Of a stretch of 64,000 nucleotides of DNA, positions 55,764 to 64,000 are shown piece after piece. The stretch covers positions 11,864,101-11,928,100 of the forward strand of contig JAJEKV010000015.1 of assembly GCA_021234155.1 (NCBI GenBank), read 5' to 3'. Below the pieces are notes generated by a model, which saw only the letters and a list, made by a program, of their open reading frames with translations, was not told the origin of the DNA and did no database searches. The DNA is from Isoetes taiwanensis. Its lineage: Eukaryota > Streptophyta > Lycopodiopsida > Isoetales > Isoetaceae. Position 1 is the stretch's first letter, and every line of letters starts with the position of its first letter. Made by a program: the position numbers and the translations under genes.

Positions 55764-58552
55764 ATGCCCTCGATCTTCAGTGTCCCTGCTCCAGTGCTCC
55801 TCTCAATCTCGCTGGTTCTTGTAACAAGTAAATATCACTACGTTTTTCTTATTCCTAACTTCTCGAAGGTATTTCCACTTTGGGATTTCACCGTTGTTTT
55901 TCTGTATTCTAGTGTCTGCAAATGGACCTGACAAAGGCAAAGGCCTAGCCACAGAGGCGTCCAATGCAGATAGGTTGTCCACGTTTCTTGCCAATGTTCC
56001 ACAAGATATATTAAGCGCGTTGATGATGGAGTTGGAAGATCGAGTACGAAGAACTCAAGAAGGGGATGATTCAAATGCAAAGACATCAAAATATGAAGAG
56101 AGGAATATTGAAAAGAAACAGAAGCAGAAAGAGAGGTGAGAGTTCTCTTGTTTTCTTTTTTAATGTTCTTATCTTATGAAAAGTGCTGTTTTAGAAATAT
56201 CTTCTGTCATGGTCTTGTAAACGAAAAGGCAACTCTGTTTTTAGCAAACAGAACGTTGATTGAAAATCCCAAAAGGAAACGATTCTTCTTTTGTATTTTG
56301 AATTTAAAGTCGGGCTAGCTTTCTGGATAAACAGGGATAAACTTTGTATCAGCTAAGGCTTCTGGGAAATTACTATGCTTATGCATGGAGAATGTAAGTG
56401 AGATCTACCCATGTTTAGAAACATGCCTAGTCAAAATATACTTTTATGGAATCACCTTTTTCTGGCAATCTCATGTGTGCTCATTATAGTCTAAAGTGCT
56501 AAAAGAGGACACTTATTGCAATCTACATGGATTAATTTACACTCTCAGTTGACCTGAACGTTTGTTTATCATGTCATTGTTCCACTTAAGGGAAAAGTTT
56601 GTGTTGAGTATAAAGACCTTGGATTGTTATCCACATCATACAATTGAGTTTGTTCCCTGAAGTGCGAGATGTACTGCCTGGCATCCCAGTTTGCATGGAC
56701 ATCATTTTAGTTGGTAATTATGATCTGAAGTAGAAATTGAGACCTGTGAAATGCGGCGGCCCACTATTAAACATTTATGTATATGCGCTCTGTAGTTTAA
56801 GGTACTTGACATGCTGACTGGTATATGGAAAAATAGAACTGCTTTATTCTCTTAACTGCTACTTAATTGCCCATGTTGGACCTTGATATTCTGTCTTGTT
56901 ACTAATGATTCTGGTTAACAGAGCCTGGATGAGATGCACAGTAGTCCTGGTTTGCATGCTGCAGCTGGAACTGGTCTTGCTGAAGAATGTGCAACCTTGG
57001 GAGACAAACTGGGAGGCAGATTCATTTGTTGCTTCCTTTCTTTGCGATAATGCCAGATTTATTGCTTGTTTTCTTTCTCTGCCTTGTTATAGTAATCCAG
57101 GAATTGATTGCAGAAATCTAGCCATGTTTGCTACAAACAGACAGTCCAATTTGATTGACTGTTCTTGCCTGTGTTTGTGGGCTGATGTATTTGCCATACC
57201 TTTATGTCTTTGTTGCTTTCTTTCTTTCGCTTATTATATTAACCTAAGATTTGATTCCGTACTTATATACTATTCTAACTAAAGTTGTTAATATATGTGC
57301 AGACCAAGGAAACGTCGTCAATCCCATAGTTCTTCCAGTAATGCAGAAACATCTGCACAAGGAGCACGCAGAAATTCAGGAAAACAATATGTCACCACAA
57401 AAAGGCATGTTGTGCTCAGTTGTTCATCATCATCCTCAGATGAGTCAAATGATGATGAACATGATGAGTCGACCGACCAAGCTGATATCGAAGCTGAAAA
57501 AGACATTTCAGAGGACATTGATCTCTCTTACAACATTCAATTCAGAAAGCTATCGAGGTCTCAGGTATGTCTGCAACTTACTTCAGTTCTTCTTTATTTT
57601 TCTTATGGATCAATCAAATGGAATAAGCCATTTTACTGTTTATGTCTCAATAACTTGCCCCCTTCCTTGCTCCTGAATAGCTTGCTGCAGAAAATTCTCA
57701 CTTTCCCCTGTTTCTATAATCCTGTCCACAGTCTGATCATCTGGCTGTTCTCCCGTTACAGAAAAATACCTTCTTTGCACTGTTTCTTTGTAATCTGACA
57801 TGATCTTTTCCCTCAAAATTTGAAATTCTCCCATTAGATCCTTCAGTTTCTTTCTTAAAGTTGATGTCATGGACGTTCTAGTCCGATCTGTGGAAGTTCC
57901 TTCAGTACAAATAGGAATACTACGACTTGCAATGTTCTTTTTATCCAACTCTTCCAATTGCCCCTTTATATAATCTTCGCAAACTTCAAAACTTGTTCTA
58001 TGTCTTTGTCCATGCGCTGACTCAGAGAATTCAAGGTTCCTGCCTTATGGACTGTCAAGCTTTCTGCATTTGTCTGCTTAAGACTTGCAAGCAAGTTTTT
58101 AATCTTTTCCATGCCTCCGTTTACATCTTCTACCTCTTCAAAGAACCGAGCTAGCTGCTTATCTGTGTCCGATACTACTTCGCTTTCTAATTCTATATCC
58201 TTAAAGCTTTCTTTCTTTAAGTCGCTCTATCGCCGAAAAGATCCGGCAAGCAAATTGTTCATTTTGTCCCTATTCTTTTAGTAAAATCTCATCAGGATTG
58301 TTATAATTCTAAAAATGTTGCTTCTGTAGGTATGCTACGAAAGGAGAATTGTTAAGGGATGAAGCCGGACGGGAATTCGAGCAAAAGGCATCAGATGCCC
58401 TGAAAACCTATTGTAGGGAGGTCGATAAACTCTTCAAGGAAATAAAACCACGTCACCTGCAGAGGACCTTGAAATACATTTATGAGCAGTTTGGCGATGG
58501 ATTATCCGAGATGGATGTCATCAAGTTCTTGAAGAAGCGGTGGAAACACTAG
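55764..58552 (+). CDS. multi-exon gene, nuclear-type protein of unknown family
   Basis: Exons proposed: 55764-55827 (ATG CCC..), 55913-56135, 57303-57564 and 58330-58552. The first three join in phase with GT/AG borders. Exon 2 encodes [20 protein letters not shown] and a Lys/Glu-rich helix. Exon 3 starts with PRKRRQ (NLS-like), followed by poly-Ser and a long acidic stretch ([20 protein letters not shown]). Exon 4 gives [20 protein letters not shown], then [20 protein letters not shown] and FLKKRWKH-stop. The exon 3 to 4 junction does not join in frame, so an exon was missed or there is a lesion. The charged helical layout resembles a chromatin or centromere-type protein, but I do not recognise the family. 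The last intron contains an antisense syntaxin pseudogene. Confidence 0.5.
57640..58262 (-). pseudogene. Qa-SNARE syntaxin (plant SYP1-type) pseudogene, truncated
   Basis: Plant SYP1 syntaxins mediate plasma-membrane vesicle fusion. From ATG 58260-58262 the frame gives MNNLLAGSF then a TAG, and continues [21 protein letters not shown] one-base shift occurs near 57960, before QLEELDKKN. Then come [40 protein letters not shown] and [20 protein letters not shown], ending QVIET. This is the Habc/linker half of a syntaxin. The SNARE helix and transmembrane anchor are absent and the sequence is uninterrupted by introns. It lies antisense in the last intron of the 55.8-58.6 kb gene and looks like a truncated retrocopy or gene fragment. 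Confidence 0.82.
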
Positions 58553-58594
58553 AGGTTAGTAATTATTTACATTTTTAATGCTTTTTTATGAATG

Positions 58595-58720
58595 TAAGTA
58601 CAATTTTTTGGGTTGCCCCTAGGGGGGCAAACCCTCGGTCATGTGGGTTTCTGGCATATTCTAAGCATATACCAGAATATACCTAAGATATGCCTGTGAC
58701 TGCTAAAAACCTTCTGTTCC
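58595..58720 (+). repeat. dispersed repeat, paired with 62.95-63.07 kb
   Basis: TCATGTGGGTTTCTGGCATATTC, CATATACCAGAATATAC and GACTGCT here correspond to TCATGTGGGTTTGTGGCATATTC, a TATGCTAG-TTTATACT stretch and AACTGCT at 62976-63052. Confidence 0.55.
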
Positions 58721-58800
58721 CTGTAAATGCTCGGTCACTTCCGTTGTGCGTCGCGGACGTTTGAACCGGATAACTGGCTAAGACAAACAGAGCATATATT

Positions 58801-58893
58801 AACAGAGTAAACCGGGATGCTTATGCAAACGAGTATGCTTGGAATAATTATAATCAGCAACCTGCTGCTGCAAATACAAATGCAAAGCAAGCC
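58801..58893 (+). other. Asn/Gln-rich coding-like stretch
   Basis: Open frame INRVNRDAYANEYAWNNYNQ, then QPAAANTNAKQAGSS and a stop. The prion-like/low-complexity composition recalls C-termini of plant RNA-binding proteins. No further exons are assigned. 58900-60080 is otherwise without recognised genes. Confidence 0.2.
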
Positions 58894-60080
58894 GGATCCT
58901 CTTAGGCAGATCTGGAGGTCATATGGTAAGCTCATGGTAAGCTATGGCAATGGCAAGGTTATGGATGACTGTGCTGGAGCTGGATGGATCTGGAACAAAG
59001 CAAAACCCTTCTGCGACATTGCTATGAGGTATTGCTATGCTTGCATCTTCATTTTTGGCATTTGTCAGATTCGAAGTTACCATGCTTGAAGCTCAAGATT
59101 TACTGGATGTCTTGCATGTTTAACATGATTTAGCTCTGCTTAGTTAGAGAATGGGCTAATTATCATACAAAAGTAAACTGGATTTCACAAAAGAAACCAA
59201 AATATTATACAGATATGTATTGACTCCAATGATTTCGCCGGTGCATCCCTTTGTGGTTCAGGGTAAGATAAGTGGAGAATAGCCCAAATGCATTTCTAAG
59301 CCAGATATCATTAAAAGTTTTGCATAGTGTAGAATTTCTTCTCTCCACTTCCATGTTTCTCCTTGCCAATGTCTGGAAAACGTCAAAGCTTTATGAGAGC
59401 TCAAGCTATATATTCAAGCTTCTGATTTGATGTGCCAAAGTCAGATTTAAATCCAGAATGAGGAACCTTTCATAAGATAGGAAAATTTTGTATATGGATC
59501 TTTTAGGTCATGGAGGACATCCGGTTTTCAATAAAACTTTCAATAAAATTTGCGTAGGTGTTCGTTGTGCTGCAGGTCTTGATAAAGAAAGCTTAGATTT
59601 TTACAAGCTAGACGCAACATATAGTGATGCTAGTCACACACCACAAAATTCTATGCAGAGAAAATTCTATCTGTGCAGACATATCAACATCTTGAGAGTT
59701 TGACGCTGCTTTTGTTATCTTGAAGCTAAAATTGTTGATGTATGCGCCAAAATGGAGAATTAACAGTATTAATAACCTAGATGCTAGGTAATATATCAAA
59801 AGATCTAGATATTTTAGAGGCACTGTCTGCAGATGTTTAATTGTAAGTGGGCTTATGTATGATTTGGTTGCAATCAGATGTGTATAATCCGGAGTTGACA
59901 TCTTAATAGCCTTGCAGAGGCTGTAGCTTGGAGGTTTGGGATTAACTGTGGTTGTCATGTATGAGAGAAGCTTGTAGTTAATCTGCTACAGGTTAATCTT
60001 ATCTACAGGTTTTGTTACTTGAGTACTGTAGATAAGATTGTAAAGCTTGCAGGAATTTGTTGATTTAGGAGATCCTGCCG

Positions 60081-60479
60081 ATGCAACTGGCCAGGCAAAT
60101 AGTGCTGGGAGACCTTAAAAAAATTGGCAGTTCCTGGTTCTGCAACGTTACAGCAGGTTGGGGAGATGGTGCTCATGTAGCAGAGTCTAATTGGGGTAAC
60201 TCCTGCTGGGCTGGTGCAAATGGGTGGAACGGTACTCATGGAGCTAGTTCTGAAGCTGCACAGAGATGGGGTGATTCCTATGGAACAGTTTCTGGTTCTG
60301 GATGGAATGTCGTTGTAGAGAGCGAATCCGCCAGTTCTGGTTGGAATGCTACTGGAGGGAATGCACCTGCCAATTCTGGATGCAATGCTTGTGGGGAAGC
60401 GATCCTGCTAGTTCTGGATGGTGTGCATTTTCTAGGATTCCCCATAGCCTGGCCTGATCATTTTTGGGTTTTATACTAG
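60081..60479 (+). other. GW/WG-repeat ORF (possible AGO-hook-like segment)
   Basis: The 132-codon frame contains a Trp/Gly-spaced core from about 60150 to 60370: AGWGDGAHVAESNWGNSCWA, GANGWNGTHG, RWGDSYGTVSGSGWN and SSGWNATGG. Six tryptophans lie next to a glycine, separated by Ser/Ala/Asn/Glu-rich linkers. This is the style of Argonaute-binding GW/WG platforms in plants (NRPE1, SPT5L-type) but also of some unrelated RNA-binding proteins. A CAG acceptor-like site at 60153-60155 suggests that the core may be an exon. No partner exons were recognised, so it may be a gene fragment. Confidence 0.35.
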
Positions 60480-60728
60480 TTCTTAAACTTAAATCCTCAA
60501 CTGGGTATCCGCAGCAAAAATTGCAGGAGGATGTTGTCCTAGTTAGTTGAACAACAATCTGCCCAAGAGCTAAGTCTTAAAATAAGTGGTACTGCAAAGG
60601 CTTATCTTCTTAGCCACATGAGTGGGAAAAGAAGTGGTTTCAAGAGGGCTGCATGTACACAGTCAAAATGCTGCAATAGGATTGATGCTAGATTACTCAT
60701 TCTTCTCGGTATGGAAAATCTTTTTCAG

Positions 60729-62152
60729 GTTCATTCTATTTCGGAAGGGTTCACAGTACACTCAACTAAGCTGGGGAACTTGCCTCTTTCTTCGCTTGCA
60801 CTTGTGCCGAGGAGTGATGGATCCTGTACGCATGCTTGATCTGTACCATGTACTGGATGTTGTTAATTGTTGTTTAACCAAGTCTGTATGATTCATCCAG
60901 CTTGTTTAGTAGGTTGTTCTTGCTGGCTAATATGACAACTGTGTTTATGCCTACTCAGTGGACTATGGACGGTCACTTGGGAAGGTCTGTTCTTTTTAGT
61001 TCTTTGTGTTCTGGTATTATTATAATCTCTGAGCCAGTAATTTGCTTTTGCAGGTTTGGGTGCATGATGATGCAGTTTCTTGCTTGCGTTTCAACACAAA
61101 TACTTCAAAGATGGTAACAACATCTTGGGATGGAACGGTAAAGATTTGGAATGTAGATGAAGGTAGAGGGGGATGTGAAATTGTAATTTGCAATAAAACT
61201 TTTCACTCTGTTTCTGGCTGTTGCATCTAAATTTCCTACATGTCTTAGTGGCTTTTTGCAAGTTCTTGAGGTATTTGTGATATGGCTTCGGTGATGAACA
61301 GTTTCTCTTTGTATTGTGTCTCCATGCACAAGTTTTCAAAGGCAACACATAAGGGTTGACCATGCTGTGAAAAGCAGCATGTTTTGTAGCCTTTGGATGG
61401 CATGCTGAAAATTTCAATGTCACTGGAAGTTTTCTGGTGGATTATTAAGGAGCATGAAATATTCAAGACAAAGCTTCGATAACTATTGCTAGGCATGTTA
61501 TACCCAAGGTGAGGATTTTCTCATTCACACTCTAGGCACTGTTCTATTACACTTGCCATTGTAAAGGACTCCATTTGCAAGTTAACAGGAGTTGGGACAT
61601 TCTGCTTCTTTATGATTGAAATTAAGGATACAGAATAGAATGTTGTTGGGCTTTTGTAAGATATTCTTATAGTCAAATAATAACCTCTGCTGTTTGATAT
61701 ACATTTAGACGAGAAAAGGAGAAGTCATATCAAGCATGGATTGCAAGAGCCCACTGAAGTGATGTGAGATTGCGAATGGGATTGCAGTTGCAGGAAGGTA
61801 TGTCTAGATGTATTTGTTTGAATCTTCAATCCATACGCCTTGATGTTTGATTTTATGCTAAAACTATGATTTCGTGTCATCATTGTTTTTAATTCAATTA
61901 TTTCATGCAGTGCAAGCGGGGGCGTCTACTTTTAGTCTCTTGAAAGTGCATGTTTTGAAATGGAAAATAGGTGTCTACTTTTAGTCTCTTGAAAGTGCAT
62001 GTTTTGAAATGGAAAATATTGATCTTTCTGAAGAAAATGGTCAAAGAAGTGAAATAAATGATATCTCCATTTGTAGTGGTATTACAGATGAAGTGAACAT
62101 AGCCTTGGCCTTTAAGGATTCTTCCATACAAGTTCTAAAGTCCGAAAGCTAA
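60729..62152 (+). pseudogene. C-terminal WD40 part of a FAN/BEACH-domain protein
   Basis: FAN-type proteins combine a BEACH domain with C-terminal WD40 repeats and act in membrane trafficking and signalling. Exon pieces in order: GFTVHSTKLGNLPLSSLALV (60729-60840), CVYAYSVDYGRSLGK (60933-60986), VWVHDDAVSCLRFNTNTSKM and TTSWDGTVKIWNVDEGRG (61056-61163), NGIAVAG joined to SASGGVYF across an intron (about 61772-61797 and 61911-61934), and NIALAFKDSSIQVL-KSES-stop (to about 62152). The splice sites at 60986/61056 and 61797/61911 are canonical and in phase. TGA follows SCTHA, TAA precedes YDNCVYAYS, and TAG stands where Trp is expected after GGVYF. The BEACH domain is not in the window. These lesions indicate a pseudogene. 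Confidence 0.65.
61924..62021. repeat. 49-bp tandem duplication in the last WD40 exon
   Basis: GTCTACTTTTAGTCTCTTGA and the following 29 bases start at 61924 and again at 61973, nearly identical. The duplication shifts the coding frame. Confidence 0.9.
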
Positions 62153-62159
62153 TGTAAAA

Positions 62160-63800
62160 TCAGAAGTATATCATATGTTCATTAGTACATTTTTCTTTTT
62201 GCTTATTCACACTTTACACATCCTGCAATGGTCAAGTTTAACACATATATGAATCCTTGCCAGACCTTTGGAATTCGTTAATAGCTGAAATCACTTAAGA
62301 ATTCGCACGACTATTCAACTTCGCATCAAGCATGAATAGGAGATTGTTAATACCATTAATAACAATATACACACCAATATACATTTGGAGACTTCTATAT
62401 GGTTTTGCCGAATATATTTTTCATTGTTTCAATAGAGAGTGGTGCTAAGTATAAATGGCATGAGGCGTATATTTGCATATGGGAGTAAACCGCCATTTAC
62501 ACCTCTTGCATAATCCAATTCTTACCTTATTCAATGTTGTTTAGTACTGTGGCAAGGTATTCTTGCAGTGAAAAGTCGTATGATTCAAGGAGTATGAGCG
62601 GTTTGTTGGTCTTGTTTCTATCTTCAGGCATTTTGAATGCCCTTTGTTGCAATGGTCTAAAAACAAAAAGAGGTGGACACCAATTTTGGAAAGTATTGGA
62701 ATGTAGACTTGATTCATCATTACACCAGACCTTGGAAAAACTGGTTTCCTGAACATGGCTCCATAGCCAGCTTTCACTGTATTTTTTATGCGTGCTTTGC
62801 ACGAGGGATTCAAGGTTCTGGCTCGTTGTAGGGCAGTTTTATAGGAGAGTAGAGGCTTCCCGGTATTGTGCAGCTATAGCTACAAATAAGTCGTGGGCTT
62901 TCTGGCGACCAAGTATCTTGGTTGCTTGTGATAGACGTCCATGCTTTTTTTTTTTTTTATGGTTTTGGGTCACCATTCTCGTTCATGTGGGTTTGTGGCA
63001 TATTCCATGTATATGCTAGTTTATACTCGAAATATACTAATAACTGCTCCAAACCCATTATTGATTGTAAGCTGACAGTGGCTTCTATTACTGGATACCC
63101 AATCTCGAAACCGGCTAACCGGAGAGGTTTCTTTCCTTATCAAATGGCTAAATCATCTTTGTATTGTCCTTCACTTCCAATATATCATCATAATGTGATC
63201 ATACTTGTTGTATCTGGCACTATGCTTGCCTCCAAGTTTCTGCTGCTTGCTATCAAATTTCTGTTGTCTGTGACATTAACAATGATGGCTTAAATCCAAT
63301 AGTCAATTGTGCATTCTCATTCTCCCTTATGTATCTTATCTCCTTTTTGGTTTGGGTTTGGTTTTCCAAGACTATAAAATATGTGATTCTAACACTTTTG
63401 TAGCAAACAATTTAGAAATTGGGTCATCTATTTCTGCTGGCGCTTATTTTTGTATAGCCACGTGGCATATGCCAATAACAAGAATTAACCCGGAAGGGAA
63501 ATCGGCTTGCAGAGATACATACCTAGCAAACCGTCGTCGCCAATATACGTTGCAAAGCTTCTTGTTGCCACAAATATTTTTGAGCAAAGCTTCTTGTTGC
63601 CGCATATGTTTTTTAATAGAGCTTCAACTTGAGAAGCATATTAAGCAGGATTTTTGTGCCTAAACTTGCAAAACTTTTAATTTTTGAACCGGACCAGTGT
63701 GTTACGAGGAGGTAACATCTGTGTTTAACATTAGTTTTGTTGAAATCAACGAAGTTAAAGAATCATGAACTTAATTCTTAGTTCGGAGCACTATACATAA
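62160..63800. other. no gene recognised
   Basis: Two overlapping minus frames at 62527-62813 are somewhat protein-like but in different frames and anonymous. A T-run lies at 62947-62960. 62950-63070 pairs with the repeat at 58.6 kb. AAGCTTCTTGTTGCC is doubled at 63555 and 63588. Confidence 0.4.
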
Positions 63801-63806
63801 AAGATT

Positions 63807-64000
63807 ATGCGCACATCCCTCCAAGACACCAGAGGGCAACCCTTTGTGCGCAGCACCTTGTTTGAGTTTAAAGTCACAGGAAAAATCTTCGGAGGAACGT
63901 GCGAAACAACAATGCACCGAAACCAATGCATGTTGATGATGAAAGTTGGAAGAGATTTGTCGAGCTCTGTGGTAGGAATTATCAAAGACAAAGAGATGCT
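63807..64000 (+). CDS. partial open frame running off the right edge
   Basis: From ATG 63807-63809 the plus frame stays open to the end of the window (64 codons): MRTSLQDTRGQPFVRSTLFE, FKVTGKIFGGTCETTMHRNQ, then VGRDLSSSVVGIIKDKEM. Composition is protein-like and better than the opposite-strand frame. No family recognised. Confidence 0.3.
   Translation, partial: MRTSLQDTRGQPFVRSTLFEFKVTGKIFGGTCETTMHRNQCMLMMKVGRDLSSSVVGIIKDKEM

Overview
The window is nuclear DNA of a land plant with a large, repeat-rich genome. The evidence is spliced genes with GT/AG introns and codons split across exons, plant families (LRR extracellular protein, GH17 beta-1,3-glucanase, Qa-SNARE syntaxin, BEACH/WD40 FAN-type protein, cupin_3), Arabidopsis-type TTTAGGG telomere-like repeats, a plant L1-type LINE, a CACTA (En/Spm) element, tRNA-derived SINEs and a hAT-type MITE. 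A transferrin-like fragment and a DDE gene whose relatives I recall mainly from animals make a non-seed plant (fern, lycophyte or bryophyte) more likely than a crop-type angiosperm, but that is inference and no species is assigned. All matches to families are from memory; no search was run. Layout. 0-5 kb: telomere-like tract, imperfect tandem repeats and broken hypothetical ORFs. 5.5-5.9 kb (-): remnant of a transferrin-like gene. 5.9-11 kb: no gene recognised. 11.0-12.8 kb (-): an intact 599-aa secreted LRR protein, the clearest intact gene. 13.9-25.3 kb: a candidate 11.4-kb TIR DNA transposon holding two convergent spliced genes, a RING-like zinc-finger protein (+) and a DDE-transposase-like protein (-), both damaged. 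25.9-27.7 kb: an interspersed repeat, a 541-bp hAT-type MITE with a perfect 8-bp target duplication, and two SINE-like copies. 30.1-31.3 and 32.5-33.3 kb: arrays built around an ATGGCGCCAT palindrome. 35.2-35.7 kb (-): an intact cupin_3 protein with a telo-box just upstream. 36.3-42.8 kb: a decayed L1-type LINE with a recognisable target-site duplication, nested in a copy of the repeat also seen at 26 kb. 44.5-49.6 kb: a CACTA element with a TNP2-type transposase (-). 50-52.4 kb: two long (TA)n tracts, SINEs and a partial segmental duplication. 53.4-54.6 kb (-): a GH17 pseudogene. 55.8-58.6 kb (+): an unrecognised multi-exon gene carrying an antisense syntaxin pseudogene in an intron. 60.1-62.2 kb (+): a GW/WG-rich ORF and the WD40 end of a FAN/BEACH-type gene with stops. 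63.8-64.0 kb: an open frame running off the edge. No operon-like organisation is expected or seen. The host genes with the best case for being functional are the LRR protein, the cupin and possibly the 55.8-58.6 kb gene. Most other coding-like sequence is mobile-element or gene-fragment debris. The most interesting part is the 13.9-25.3 kb element, which pairs a DDE gene of unusual type with a RING-like gene between matched inverted ends.
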